From Pigmentiphaga litoralis (GTDB lineage: Bacteria > Pseudomonadota > Gammaproteobacteria > Burkholderiales > Burkholderiaceae_B), in assembly GCF_014651835.1 (NCBI RefSeq), contig NZ_BMXQ01000001.1, positions 2,950,120 to 3,014,119 of the forward strand: DNA of 64,000 nt, given 5' to 3'. Below the pieces are notes generated by a model. That model was given only the letters and a program-made list of their open reading frames with translations. It was not told the DNA's origin and did not search any database. Shown in pieces: positions 27,278 to 37,056 of the stretch. Position 1 is the first letter of the stretch, and each line of letters begins with the position of its first letter. The translations under genes were made by a program, and so were the position numbers.

Positions 27278-28486
27278 TCACGCCTTCAAACGGTCTTTGC
27301 GAGCACGCATTATGACGGGCATGAAAAAAACAAGGCCAAGCAAGGGGCCGGGCAACAGGTACCAGGCGACGTAAACACCACTGTCCGAGAAGTCGCGCGT
27401 GACCCAAGTGATGGAGGCCACTGTTACGAGGAATCCGATGCTGTTCTGGATGGCCAGCGCACCCCCGACCAGTTCGGGCGGGCAGGCCTTGGCTGACAGT
27501 GCTGAAAACTGGGCGGAGTCCATGATCACCGTCAGCCCCCACAACAGCAACACCGGAACGCACAACGCCAATCCGAAAGGCCGCACGAACGGGTACACAA
27601 GGCACATCAAACCGGAGGTCGCAAGCGCTGCCGCTGCTACGGCAACGCTACCCCGCCGTTGACTCAGCCAGCCGCCCAGAACGCTCCCTAGAGCGCCTAT
27701 ACCGATGATCGCAAAGGAAAGTGCTGACACCCAGATCGCCGTCATGTCGGCGTCTGCATTCGCAACTGACACCAGATCTTTTACGAAGAACGGCACCAGT
27801 GTCCAGAACGCGTACAGCTCCCACATGTGCCCGAAGTAGGCCAACGCGGTGGCGCGAAATTCCGCCCCCTTGAAGGCAGTCAAGGCGACGCCCCACTGTG
27901 CCTTTTTTGCGGTGACGGGTGGCAAATACGGGCCGTCGCCCAAGAACCGGACCAGGCTACCGCCAACGATAGCGAGCACGCTGGACGTCAGTATCACCGC
28001 CTCCCAGGACAGCCCACCGCCTGCTGCACGCACTGCGTGCGGCAACGCTGACCCAAGGGTCAACATGCCTACCAGCAGGCCAAGCGCAGCGCCGGCTCTT
28101 TCGCGTGTCCAGCCAATCACCATCTTCATGCCAAGCGGGTATATGCCCGCGAGACAGACGCCGACTGCGAAGCGGATCACGATGCCTTGCTGAAAGTTTG
28201 TTGCGAGCAACGCGAAAGCCGCGTTCAGCATCGCCCCAACAAGACAGGCGGTCGTAAACAGACGGGTCGCCGGATAGCGATCCGCTGCACCGCTGGTGGC
28301 GAGTAGCAACGTGCCCACTATGAAACCCAGCTGTGTCGACCCCGTCAGCTGGCCCAGTTGCGCGGCTGACAACGCCCATGCGGTCGCCAGACTTTCCGCG
28401 GCGCTGTTCGGGCTGAACCACAACGACGTACCGCACAACTGAGCAGCGACAATCAAGGCCAGCGGATAACGGCGGACGTTCATCAT
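27278..28486 (-). CDS. Major facilitator superfamily transporter
   Basis: A 402-residue MFS protein with about 12 helices. Landmarks are LALIVAAQLCGTSLWFSPNS at the start and DRYPATRLFTTACLVGAMLN, typical of CynX/NimT-like carriers. It is translated from an ATG that overlaps the stop codon of the riboflavin gene, so the two form one operon. The arrangement suggests it moves the substrate or product of the flavin-dependent chemistry nearby. Confidence 0.85.
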   Translation of the reverse strand: MMNVRRYPLALIVAAQLCGTSLWFSPNSAAESLATAWALSAAQLGQLTGSTQLGFIVGTLLLATSGAADRYPATRLFTTACLVGAMLNAAFALLATNFQQGIVIRFAVGVCLAGIYPLGMKMVIGWTRERAGAALGLLVGMLTLGSALPHAVRAAGGGLSWEAVILTSSVLAIVGGSLVRFLGDGPYLPPVTAKKAQWGVALTAFKGAEFRATALAYFGHMWELYAFWTLVPFFVKDLVSVANADADMTAIWVSALSFAIIGIGALGSVLGGWLSQRRGSVAVAAAALATSGLMCLVYPFVRPFGLALCVPVLLLWGLTVIMDSAQFSALSAKACPPELVGGALAIQNSIGFLVTVASITWVTRDFSDSGVYVAWYLLPGPLLGLVFFMPVIMRARKDRLKA

Positions 28487-29523
28487 CGGCGACCCACGAT
28501 GGCTGAATCTCGCTGCGTCGACGCATCGACGGTTGGCCAAGCCTGGACAGCAACGCCAAGATGTTGCGAGATCTTCTGGATCAGTCCCCCGCGTTGCCAT
28601 TGCTGCTTTCGACAACGTGCAGAGGCTGTCTGCTGATCATCACCCCGCGCGGAAATGGCTGGCGCATCGAGACGAATGATCACTCCGCCCGAGGCTGCCG
28701 TCTTTTTCAGCAGCGCATCATGGACACCATCAAGATCAAACGCGTCTCCTGCAAGGCCGTCGATGCAAACCTGCAGAGGAACTGGCCGTTTCGGGCTGCC
28801 GCTTGCAAAACTGATGACATCGTAGTGGTCCATTCCATAGCTGTCGACGTACCGATATCGCCTGGCCAGCCCATAACGAGTGTTGACCTGGTCTTCCGAT
28901 ATCCGCTGAACTACCTGTTCCGTGTCCAGACGGTACGCAATCAGTTCTGATACCGAGACCTTCGGCAGATGATGCGTCGCTGCGAAGTCCGCCAGCTGCG
29001 TGCCCTGCATGACAGTCCCGTCGACGTTCATCAACTCGGCGATTACCGCGACCTCGGCCACCCCGCTGACTCTGCACAAGTCGACAGCGGCTTCGGTATG
29101 GCCTGGACGTTCAAAAAGGCCGCCATCCTTGGCTAGCAGGGGAAAGACGTGCCCCGGTCGTACAAAGTCTTCCGGTCGACAGCTGGTGGCTAACATGACA
29201 ACGGTGTTGGACCGGTCCTGCGCAGAAATCCCGGTCGTGTTGCCCGCCTTGGCATCCACGGAAATCGTAAACGCTGTTTGGAAAGAGTCCTGATTGGTTT
29301 CGACCATCAGGTGCAGATCCAGCATGTTGGCCTTTCGGCGTGTCATCGGAGCGCACACAATGCCGGAGGTGTGGTGAATAATGAACGCCATTTTTTCTGG
29401 CGTGCAGAAGCAACCGCCCATGATAAGGTCACCTTCGTTTTCCCTATCGTCGTCGTCCGTGACAACGACCATACCACCCTGGGCAAACACCGAGATGGCT
29501 GCGGCAACGTTGGCAAATCTCAT
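28483..29523 (-). CDS. ribB: 3,4-dihydroxy-2-butanone 4-phosphate synthase with degenerate RibA-like domain
   Basis: A 346-residue two-part enzyme. The N-terminal DHBP synthase converts ribulose 5-phosphate to the four-carbon unit of riboflavin and has the acidic active-site loop [18 protein letters not shown], then [16 protein letters not shown] and [20 protein letters not shown]. The C-terminal domain (about residues 210-346) resembles GTP cyclohydrolase II but lacks the CxxxxxxxxxxCxC zinc cysteines, so it is probably inactive, as in RibBX-type hybrids. The start at 29523 ([10 protein letters not shown]) is the family norm. It lies beside a flavin monooxygenase cluster and is co-translated with an MFS carrier. 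Confidence 0.82.
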   Translation of the reverse strand: MRFANVAAAISVFAQGGMVVVTDDDDRENEGDLIMGGCFCTPEKMAFIIHHTSGIVCAPMTRRKANMLDLHLMVETNQDSFQTAFTISVDAKAGNTTGISAQDRSNTVVMLATSCRPEDFVRPGHVFPLLAKDGGLFERPGHTEAAVDLCRVSGVAEVAVIAELMNVDGTVMQGTQLADFAATHHLPKVSVSELIAYRLDTEQVVQRISEDQVNTRYGLARRYRYVDSYGMDHYDVISFASGSPKRPVPLQVCIDGLAGDAFDLDGVHDALLKKTAASGGVIIRLDAPAISARGDDQQTASARCRKQQWQRGGLIQKISQHLGVAVQAWPTVDASTQRDSAIVGRR

Positions 29524-29564
29524 TTTGTACCCTACAGATAAAAGCGGAATGTCCGGGATCTGGA

Positions 29565-30446
29565 ATGAATAACCGACAGCTCGAAAGCTTTCTTGCAATC
29601 GTCCAACTCGGGAGCTTTGCCGCGGCCGCCGAACGACTGCATGTCACCCAGTCCACTGTTTCCGCACGCATTCAGGAGCTGGAAGACGACCTGGGAATTA
29701 GTCTGTTCGACAGATCACAGCGCCAGGTGCATCTGACGAACAAAGGGAGACAGCTTGTGGCCTACGCGGAGCAGGTGACACACATCTTTCGCGAAATCAA
29801 AGAACAGCTAGGCTCCAACGCTGCGATCGGCGGCATCGTACGCATAGGTGTCGCCGAACTGGTTGCACTGACGTGGCTTCCGAGCTTTACAAGAGCGGTG
29901 AGCAAGAAATTTCCGAACGTAATCCTGGAGTTCGAAGTCGGACTGAACCCGGTACTCCTCGCAGGAGTGAAAAAAGGTGATTTCGACATCGCCATCATTG
30001 CGGGGCCTTCGACCGACACGACGTTCGTTGCTCGTCCGCTCGGCACTGTCCTGTTCTCATGGATGTGCAGTCCAGATCTCTATCCAACGAATGAGCTCAT
30101 GACCGCACGTGACCTGCGACGTTGGCCGATCGTCTATCAAGGCACCGACTCCTATACGACAGAAGCAACGAACACCTGGCTCGGCATCCGCACTTCCAAG
30201 AAGCACCTTGGAACCTCCTGCAATAGCCTTGCGGCCGTCAAGTCGCTGACCGTTGCAGGTGTGGGAGTCAGCCTGCTGCCTCACGGCATCTTCGAAGACG
30301 CCGTGCATCGCAAGGAACTGACCCCGATCCGCACTGAACCCGCCGGGCTCGAGATGCCATTCACGGCAGTGTTCACCAAACAGACATCATCTCGCCTCGT
30401 CGAGGACATCGTGGATCTGTGCGAGCAATCAAGCACCTTTTCCTGA
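29565..30446 (+). CDS. LysR-family transcriptional regulator
   Basis: A 293-residue LysR protein. LAIVQLGSFAAAAERLHVTQ, then STVSARIQELEDDLGISLFD give the helix-turn-helix; IVRIGVAELVALTWLPSF opens the effector domain. It shares long similar stretches with the LysR protein at 33977-34903 (HVTQS, LFDRS, TWLPSF/TWLPTF, SFAA/SFSI), so the two are paralogues. It is divergent from ribB, 41 bp away, and converges with the MHS transporter, which points to control of the flavin cluster. Confidence 0.9.
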   Translation: MNNRQLESFLAIVQLGSFAAAAERLHVTQSTVSARIQELEDDLGISLFDRSQRQVHLTNKGRQLVAYAEQVTHIFREIKEQLGSNAAIGGIVRIGVAELVALTWLPSFTRAVSKKFPNVILEFEVGLNPVLLAGVKKGDFDIAIIAGPSTDTTFVARPLGTVLFSWMCSPDLYPTNELMTARDLRRWPIVYQGTDSYTTEATNTWLGIRTSKKHLGTSCNSLAAVKSLTVAGVGVSLLPHGIFEDAVHRKELTPIRTEPAGLEMPFTAVFTKQTSSRLVEDIVDLCEQSSTFS

Positions 30447-31796
30447 CTCGGCCCCAGTCGATTCCTTGAGGTCCATGCCCGCGGTTTCTTTCATGCTGAA
30501 AGCCGCAACCAGAGCGATGACTGCAAGCACGATGATGTACGCCTGGAATGCCCAGCTTGCATTGATCGACCGTAACCAAGTGTTGAGGTAGGGCGCGGTT
30601 CCGCCGAACAGGCCAATGGCTACCGACGTCAACACGCCCACGCCCACGCCCCGCACGCGCGCTGGCACAAGCTCCGCCATCAGGGCCGGATACTGCCCCA
30701 CACCGATCGACCAGATCACCAGACCAAGACCCTGAGCAAGCAGCAAGGTCCACGGTTGCTCCGACAACATCATCTGAATGGGAATGGCCATCACACCAAC
30801 CAGGAGCGCGAAGGTCATGACGGTTTTTCGACGGCCGATCCGGTCGGACATATGCCCGAAGATGGGAATGAATACCAGTGCGATCGCCTGTGCAATGAGG
30901 CTTGAGGTATATGCACCTTTCGGGTCCATGTTGTATGCGGAGATCGCCATTGCCGGAGCGAAGGCCACCCAGATGTAGTACCAGACATTCATCGCCGCGT
31001 TCAGGGCAATTACCAGCAGGCTGAATTTCAGAATCGTCCGCATGGATAGTTTCTGACTGACCGCCTTGAGCTTGTCTTCGGTCTTGAGCGCAACGAATGC
31101 CTCTGTCTCGACGGCTTTGCGGCGCATGAACAGCGCATAGATTCCCAGCACCGCCCCAAGTGCGAAGCCGACGCGCCAACCCCATTCGCCCATGTCTTCC
31201 TTGGTAAGGAGAGCGCTCAGCCCGGCGGCAACACCTGTCGCGAGCATTACCCCTAGGATGACGCTGATGTACACGGAGCTTGCCCACAGGCCTCGTCGTT
31301 CACGCGGCGCGATTTCCGCAACGTACACGTACGACACGCCAGACTCGCCACCGTGCGCGAAGCCCTGCAGGATCCGCATCAGGAATAGTGCCAACGACGC
31401 CCATGACCCGATCTCGGCGTAGCTCGGAAGCAAGGCAATTCCCAGACTGGTCATTGCCAACATGATCATCGTGGTGACCAGGGCCAGCTTGCGGCCTTTT
31501 CCGTCTGCCATGCGACCGAAGATATAGCCGCCGATTGGACGGGCAAGGAAGCCGCCTGCAAAGATCGCTAACGTCGACAGGAAAGCGGAGGTCGGATCGG
31601 ATTTCGAGAAGAAAGCGCCCGCCAGATAGATTGAAAATGTGCTGTAAATCGTCCAGTCATACCATTCGAGGATGTTTCCCACGGCGGCAGCTTTCAGCGA
31701 ACGTTTTCGGTCGGCGGCGCTTGCGCCTCCTGATGCCAGATGCACTGGGTCGACATGATGATCGACCGGCATACGATTGCCCACGGTTGTCTCCAT
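30429..31796 (-). CDS. MHS-family (metabolite:H+ symporter) MFS transporter
   Basis: A 455-residue member of the metabolite:H+ symporter group. VGNILEWYDWTIYSTFSIYL, then FGRMADGKGRKLALVTTM and RILQGFAHGGESGVSYVYVAE are characteristic, and ARVRGVGVG follows later. It carries organic acids or osmolytes with protons. It follows the LLM monooxygenase on the same strand and probably imports its substrate. Confidence 0.87.
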   Translation of the reverse strand: METTVGNRMPVDHHVDPVHLASGGASAADRKRSLKAAAVGNILEWYDWTIYSTFSIYLAGAFFSKSDPTSAFLSTLAIFAGGFLARPIGGYIFGRMADGKGRKLALVTTMIMLAMTSLGIALLPSYAEIGSWASLALFLMRILQGFAHGGESGVSYVYVAEIAPRERRGLWASSVYISVILGVMLATGVAAGLSALLTKEDMGEWGWRVGFALGAVLGIYALFMRRKAVETEAFVALKTEDKLKAVSQKLSMRTILKFSLLVIALNAAMNVWYYIWVAFAPAMAISAYNMDPKGAYTSSLIAQAIALVFIPIFGHMSDRIGRRKTVMTFALLVGVMAIPIQMMLSEQPWTLLLAQGLGLVIWSIGVGQYPALMAELVPARVRGVGVGVLTSVAIGLFGGTAPYLNTWLRSINASWAFQAYIIVLAVIALVAAFSMKETAGMDLKESTGAESGKGA

Positions 31797-31875
31797 CGCA
31801 TTCTCTTTTAGATGTAATTTTTGAGCGGGGGCGCGACGTGTCCGCCTGCCCCACGTAGCTGCATGCGGGTAAGTC

Positions 31876-33243
31876 TTAGCGTGACCGCCGATACATGGCG
31901 GCCGGATGGGGGGACAGAAGTCGGGGAGCACCGTCGAAAAGCTTTTCGCGCAGCGTTCCCTGAGCATATTCGGTCTTGTAGACGCCACGCGCCTGCAGTT
32001 CAGGCACCACAAGATCGACAAACTCCTGGATGCTTTCCGGAGCGACGGTGTAGGCCAGATTGAACCCGTCCACGTCGGTTTCTTCCATCCATTGCTGCAG
32101 CTCGTCTGCTACCTGCGTCACAGAGCCGACAATCACAGGCCCCGATCCACCCACCGCCAAATGCTCGGCAACCTCGCCAACCGTCCACACCCGATCCGGA
32201 TCCGAGATGGTGAAACGGTCGATGGCCGTATGCATGCTGTCGTTGCGCATATGTTTGACCGTATCCTTCGGGTCGCACGAGGAGAAATCAATTCCGGTCC
32301 ACCCCGACATCAAGGTCAGTGCACCCTCGTAGCTTGCGTACTTCCGATAGTCGCGCAGCTTTTCCTGAGCTTCCTCTTCGGTTCGTCCCACGATGACGTT
32401 CATCATTGCAAAGACGACGACTGCATCAGCCGGGCGCCCCTGTTCCTGCACCGCAGCCCGGAGCTTTTTGACCGACTGCTTCATCACATGTTTGGTCGGG
32501 CTGCTGATAAAAATGCATTCCGCATGCTTGCCTGCGAATGCCTGGCCCTTAGGTGAGGTGCCTGCCTGATACAACACGGGCGTCCGCTGGGGCGATGGCT
32601 CGGACAGGTGAATTCCGTTCAGCCGAAAGTACTCCCCGTCGTGCTCCACGGCATGCACTCTGGTCGGATCAACGTAGATACCGCTATCCGCAGACCGTTG
32701 GACCGCGCCGTCCTCCCAGCTTCCTTCCCAAAGTTTGTACATGAGTTGCATGTATTCTTCGGCGATGTCATATCGCGTGTCATGACTTGTCAGCTTCGTT
32801 GCACCAGAAGCTTTTGCAGCACTGTCGAGGTATCCCGTGACGATGTTCCAGCCTACGCGGCCATTCGTCAGGTGATCGAGCGTGCTCATCTTTCTTGCGA
32901 AGGTGTATGGAGGTTCGTAAGTCAATGAGCCCGTAATGCCGAAGCCAAGGTGCTCCGTCACTGCTGCCATGGCGGGTACGAGTAGGAACGGGTCGTTGTT
33001 TGGAACTTGGACCCCGTTGCGCAGCGCCGCGTCGCGGTTGCCACCGAACACGTCATAGACACCCGTCACGTCGGCAAGGAAAATGCCGTCGAATTTTCCC
33101 TTTTCCAATGTCTTTGCAAGGTTTTGCCAATAGGCAATCGTGGTGTATTCCGATGAACGGTCCCGTGGGTGACGCCACAGCCCTTGAGACTGATGAACTC
33201 CCGTGTTCATGTCGAACGCGTTGATGCGGATCTGCTTTGGCAT
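31876..33243 (-). CDS. LLM-class flavin-dependent monooxygenase (NtaA/SnaA/DszA type)
   Basis: A 455-residue enzyme that uses reduced FMN from a partner reductase to hydroxylate or cleave its substrate. Typical stretches are GLWRHPRDRSSEY, then DGIFLADVTGVYD, AVTEHLGFGITGSLTYEPPY, TNGRVGWNIVTGYLDSAA and YQAGTSPKGQAFAGKHAE. Length and motifs match the nitrilotriacetate/EDTA/dibenzothiophene-sulfone monooxygenases. The ATG at 33243 follows an upstream in-frame segment without family character. It sits between the flavin reductase and the MHS transporter on one strand. Confidence 0.9.
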   Translation of the reverse strand: MPKQIRINAFDMNTGVHQSQGLWRHPRDRSSEYTTIAYWQNLAKTLEKGKFDGIFLADVTGVYDVFGGNRDAALRNGVQVPNNDPFLLVPAMAAVTEHLGFGITGSLTYEPPYTFARKMSTLDHLTNGRVGWNIVTGYLDSAAKASGATKLTSHDTRYDIAEEYMQLMYKLWEGSWEDGAVQRSADSGIYVDPTRVHAVEHDGEYFRLNGIHLSEPSPQRTPVLYQAGTSPKGQAFAGKHAECIFISSPTKHVMKQSVKKLRAAVQEQGRPADAVVVFAMMNVIVGRTEEEAQEKLRDYRKYASYEGALTLMSGWTGIDFSSCDPKDTVKHMRNDSMHTAIDRFTISDPDRVWTVGEVAEHLAVGGSGPVIVGSVTQVADELQQWMEETDVDGFNLAYTVAPESIQEFVDLVVPELQARGVYKTEYAQGTLREKLFDGAPRLLSPHPAAMYRRSR

Positions 33244-33333
33244 GTGTATTCCTTCGAAGTCGACAGACGTGCGGAATCGCATCACCGGTACGAAAAACGC
33301 AGGTGATCCGACTTCTTTGCTTGATAGGATTGG

Positions 33334-33834
33334 TCAGGCGGGAACGGCTTCAGCGAGTGCAGTCAGCTTGCCGGCGTGGTAAACCAGCGGCGCAACATCC
33401 CTGACTTCGGTATGAACAAGACGGGCGACAACGATGGTGTGATCGCCCTCTCCGATCGTTGATTGCACGAGGCATTCACCGTGTGCCAGAGCGCCGTCAA
33501 TAAGTGGACTTCCTGCCGGTCCAAAGGTGTGAGCGACGGTCCCGAACTTGTCATCGGCCTTGGAGGCAAATATCTTGCAAATATTTGCCTGGTCCGAAGA
33601 TAGAAAATTGATGCCGAAATGTCCGCTCTGCTTGATTGCGGTCAACGTGTTCGATGTGTTGTTAAGGCAGATAAGGAAAAGCGGAGGCGTCAACGACAGC
33701 GACGTCACTGCACTCATCGTGAGGCCATGAAGCTTGTTGTCGGTATCGGCTGTGGTGATAACTGCGACGCCGGTTGGGAATTGGCCGGCGAATCGACGAA
33801 GGTCGACTTGATTGTCGTTTTGCGAGGTGTCCAT
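33334..33834 (-). CDS. NAD(P)H:flavin reductase, monooxygenase partner
   Basis: A 166-residue FMN/FAD reductase of the flavin reductase-like domain family: FAGQFPTGVAVITT, then LHGLTMSAVTSLSLTPPLFL and SGHFGINFLSS are the FMN-binding landmarks; GECLVQSTIGEGDHTIVVARL follows. It supplies reduced flavin to the LLM monooxygenase downstream. The start at 33834 (MDTSQNDNQ) follows CCGGAGACAAG, and the upstream in-frame extension is not family-like. It heads the operon and diverges from a LysR gene. Confidence 0.9.
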   Translation of the reverse strand: MDTSQNDNQVDLRRFAGQFPTGVAVITTADTDNKLHGLTMSAVTSLSLTPPLFLICLNNTSNTLTAIKQSGHFGINFLSSDQANICKIFASKADDKFGTVAHTFGPAGSPLIDGALAHGECLVQSTIGEGDHTIVVARLVHTEVRDVAPLVYHAGKLTALAEAVPA

Positions 33835-33976
33835 GCTTGTCTCCGGTAAGCCTGGAGCCATTTTGGACAGTTGTCGGGATCGAAACAAACGAAAAGAAAT
33901 GGGGTTTACCGATCGCTTTTTTCGATTAGTTGGACCGCCATGTACTCGCACGTGAGTGACAACAGGAAGACCACCC

Positions 33977-34903
33977 ATGACACTCAAACAAATCGAAGCT
34001 TTCTACTGGGCCGCCAATCTCGGCAGCTTCAGCATCGCCGCCAACCGGCTGCACGTGACCCAGTCGTCGTTATCCAAACGGATTGCGGAATTGGAAGAAT
34101 CAGTCGGGGCGCCTCTGTTCGATCGATCGAGCCGGCGTGCGCAACTGACGGAATGTGGTCAACGCCTGATTGCACTTGCGGGCCAGATGCTCGATCTGTC
34201 GGAGCAGTTTCGTGCCATCGATCTGACCGGGGCACGCCTGACCGGGGTCTGCCGCTTTGGCGTCAGCGAACTGATTTCACTGACGTGGCTGCCGACGTTC
34301 ACGCGGATGGTGAACCGGGACCACCCTGCCCTGGTGCTGGAGCCCTACGTGGACCTGGCAAGGCATCTGGAACGCAAGGTGGTGCGTGGCGAACTGGACT
34401 TTGCCGTGGCGCCCGGACCGGGCCAGGGCGCACAGGTCACGGCAAAGGTAGTGGGCCGCGTCGACTTCACGTGGGTGGCATCACCCGGACGGATCGACGC
34501 CGGTACGGTGCTGAGCCGCCAGGAACTTGAACGCCACCCGGTCATCACGATGACGGAAGGCTCCGGACTGACGCGTGCCATCGAAGTGTGGTCCCAGGAA
34601 CAAGGCATTACTCTGCAACGGACCTTGGGGTGCAACAGCCTGATGGCCATCGTCGCACTGGTGCTGGCTGACATGGGTATCAGCTTTCTTCCTTCGCATT
34701 TCATGAAGCCCTGGTTGAAGGAGGGCACGCTTGTCGCGCTGAACAGCGAGCCGTCCTTGCCGAGCCTGAACTATTGCTTCTTTCACCGTGCCGATGACAG
34801 TCGCACCTTGCTAGAGACAATGCAAGACTACGTGGCCCGCGCGACCGACTTCCAGTCGCCACCGGAATGCCTGACATCGTTCGCGAAGTCGCAAAACGAC
34901 TGA
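33977..34903 (+). CDS. LysR-family transcriptional regulator
   Basis: A 308-residue LysR regulator with LGSFSIAANRLHVTQSSLSK and LFDRSSRRAQLTECG in the DNA-binding part, and VCRFGVSELISLTWLPTF in the effector part. It faces the flavin reductase-monooxygenase operon across about 140 bp and precedes the Bug receptor gene on its own strand, so it may control both. It is a paralogue of the LysR protein at 29565. Confidence 0.9.
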   Translation: MTLKQIEAFYWAANLGSFSIAANRLHVTQSSLSKRIAELEESVGAPLFDRSSRRAQLTECGQRLIALAGQMLDLSEQFRAIDLTGARLTGVCRFGVSELISLTWLPTFTRMVNRDHPALVLEPYVDLARHLERKVVRGELDFAVAPGPGQGAQVTAKVVGRVDFTWVASPGRIDAGTVLSRQELERHPVITMTEGSGLTRAIEVWSQEQGITLQRTLGCNSLMAIVALVLADMGISFLPSHFMKPWLKEGTLVALNSEPSLPSLNYCFFHRADDSRTLLETMQDYVARATDFQSPPECLTSFAKSQND

Positions 34904-34977
34904 TATTTCATTCGAATTTATCGCTTGAAGGAAACAGCGGTGCCGTCGATGATGCTCCCACAAGAAAGGAGACAACG

Positions 34978-35949
34978 ATGACACTGCACAATATTTCTGC
35001 CTTTACCGCCGCAGCCATGCTGGTTGCCGCAGCCCCAACCGTCCAGGCTGCCTGGCCCGATGACAAACCGATCGAAGTGGTAGTGGGATTCGCGCCCGGC
35101 GGCGGCACCGACCTGATGGCGCGCAAGCTGTTGCCCTTCGTGCAGAAACGGCTAGGTCCGAAGGCCCAGTTCATCGTGGTCAACAAACCTGGCGCGGCTG
35201 GCGAGATCGCCAACGCCCATGTCAAACAGTCGAAGGCCGATGGCTATACGTTGGCGGTAATCAACGTGCCAGGTTTTCTGTATGTCCCGATGATCAAGAA
35301 GTCGCAATACGAGCCACAGGACTTCACCCTGATTGCCAGAGTCGTTGACGATCCCACGCTGATCGTGACGCGCGCAGATAATCCGGTCGCAACGTTCGCA
35401 GGCTTGCTGGTTGCGATGCGCCAGCAACCTGGCGCGTTGAGCTTTGGTCATAACGGTGTCGGCACCAATGGCGAACTCGCCCTGCAACTGTTAAAGCGGG
35501 AAGCCAAGGTGGAAGTGAATGCCATCCCCTACAAAGGCACCGCCGCACAAAAGACCGACGTGCTTGGCGGACACCTGAGCTTCGGCCTGGTCAGCGCCGG
35601 CGAAGTGCCGGAGCTGCATGGCAACGGCACGGGACAACTCAAGGCACTGGTCCAGTTTGGCGAGACCCGGTCTTCGGCATTGCCCGCGGTCCCGACGGCA
35701 ACCGAGACGGGGACCAAGGTCACCATGAGTTCTGAACGGGGTTTTGCCGCGCCGAAGGGCGTCCCGGCCGAGATAGTGAAGCGGCTGGACATGGCCATTG
35801 CTGAAAGCCTGCGCGACCCGGAATTCATCGCCACGGCGTCCGCCGACGCGCCAGTCCTGGCGTATCTGGGCGGCGACCAATGGCAGCAATCGCTGGAACG
35901 AAACAAGGTTGCCCTGCGCGCACTTGCCAACGCCCAACCGAAAGAGTGA
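34978..35949 (+). CDS. Bug-family tripartite tricarboxylate-type solute receptor
   Basis: A 323-residue periplasmic binding protein. The signal peptide (FTAAAMLVAAAPTVQA) is followed by WPDDKPIEVVVGFAPGGGTD, the conserved phosphate-like carboxylate loop of Bug proteins, then FIVVNKPGAAGEIAN and AIPYKGTAAQKTDVLGG. Such receptors hand carboxylates to TctAB permeases, none of which are in the window. An AAGAAAGGAG site precedes the ATG. It is followed by two D-2-hydroxyacid dehydrogenase genes, suggesting a hydroxyacid ligand. Confidence 0.9.
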   Translation: MTLHNISAFTAAAMLVAAAPTVQAAWPDDKPIEVVVGFAPGGGTDLMARKLLPFVQKRLGPKAQFIVVNKPGAAGEIANAHVKQSKADGYTLAVINVPGFLYVPMIKKSQYEPQDFTLIARVVDDPTLIVTRADNPVATFAGLLVAMRQQPGALSFGHNGVGTNGELALQLLKREAKVEVNAIPYKGTAAQKTDVLGGHLSFGLVSAGEVPELHGNGTGQLKALVQFGETRSSALPAVPTATETGTKVTMSSERGFAAPKGVPAEIVKRLDMAIAESLRDPEFIATASADAPVLAYLGGDQWQQSLERNKVALRALANAQPKE

Positions 35950-35982
35950 TCGGCTGATATCCCCTGCATGGAAGACAATGTC

Positions 35983-37038
35983 ATGAACAGCTCGACGCCC
36001 TGGCGTGTTGCACGCTTCGATCTCTGGATCAATCCTGTTTTCGACGAACGGTTGCGACAGGAACCTTTGATCTCGGTGGCGGTTGCCCCGACCCACGGCA
36101 ACGATGGTCAGGCCTGGGACGTCCTGACGCGCGCCCACGTCTACCAGATCACTGCCGCCAAGGACGAGCTGCCGCTGCACTTCCATGCGCATCGCGCGTT
36201 GCTTGAACGCTGTCCTGATCTGCTGTGCGTTTCTTCGACAGGTGCAGGTTATGACACGGTCGATGTGGACGCGTGTACGCGTGCCGGGGTGTTGGTCGTG
36301 AGCCAGATTGGCGGCAATGCCTCCGCCGTCGCCGAAATGACGATCGGCTTGATGCTGGCCGTGTCGCGGCGAATCGTCGAATCCGATCGGAAGCTTCGCA
36401 CCGTGCGCGGGTTTTCGCGGGAATCGGTCATGGGTCGCGACATCGGCGGCAAGACGCTGGGCCTGGTGGGTATCGGGCACGCCGGTACGAAAACAGCGGC
36501 GCTGGCCAAGGCGTTCGGGATGCAGGTACTGGCCTGCGATCCACTGCTGACCGGTGACACCATCCGATCGCGCGGCGCCGAACCGGTCGATCTCGACACC
36601 TTGGTACGAACAGCAGACATCGTGTCGTTGCATTGCCCCCGGGACGAGACCACGCTGAACCTGTTCGATGCAGCGCGCTTTGCGGCAATGAAGCCAGGCG
36701 CGCTGTTCATCAGCACGGCTCGCGGCGGCATCCACGACGAACATGCGTTGGCCGATGCCCTGCGTACGGGCCATCTTGCCGGCGCCGGCCTGGATGTCTG
36801 GCATCCCGAACCTCCCCCGCTCGATCACCCGCTGCTCAGCCTGGACAACGTGGTGGCGACATTCCATACCGCTGGCGTGTCTCATGAAGGGCGGCACAAC
36901 GTGGCAGCCATGGCCGCGACCCAGATCATCGATATGTTCAAGGGGGTTCGCGCCCCACGCATCGTCAATCCCGACGTGTGGGAAGCCTTTGTGCAACGCA
37001 GTGAACGGGCACGCCGTGATGCGTCCGCGACGGTCTGA
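35983..37038 (+). CDS. NAD(P)-dependent D-2-hydroxyacid dehydrogenase
   Basis: A 351-residue oxidoreductase that interconverts 2-oxoacids and D-2-hydroxyacids. CVSSTGAGYDTVDVDACTRA, then IGGNASAVAEMTIGLMLA, the Rossmann GLVGIGHAGTKTAALAKAFG and the ARGGIHDEHALADALRTGHL region are typical, with the catalytic Arg in STARGG and the His near FHTAGVSHEG. The ATG at 35983 follows GGAAG at 8-bp spacing and was preferred to the ATG five codons upstream. It lies between a Bug receptor and an FAD D-2-hydroxyacid dehydrogenase. Confidence 0.85.
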   Translation: MNSSTPWRVARFDLWINPVFDERLRQEPLISVAVAPTHGNDGQAWDVLTRAHVYQITAAKDELPLHFHAHRALLERCPDLLCVSSTGAGYDTVDVDACTRAGVLVVSQIGGNASAVAEMTIGLMLAVSRRIVESDRKLRTVRGFSRESVMGRDIGGKTLGLVGIGHAGTKTAALAKAFGMQVLACDPLLTGDTIRSRGAEPVDLDTLVRTADIVSLHCPRDETTLNLFDAARFAAMKPGALFISTARGGIHDEHALADALRTGHLAGAGLDVWHPEPPPLDHPLLSLDNVVATFHTAGVSHEGRHNVAAMAATQIIDMFKGVRAPRIVNPDVWEAFVQRSERARRDASATV

Positions 37039-37056
37039 CGCTGAGTATCCCGCCTG

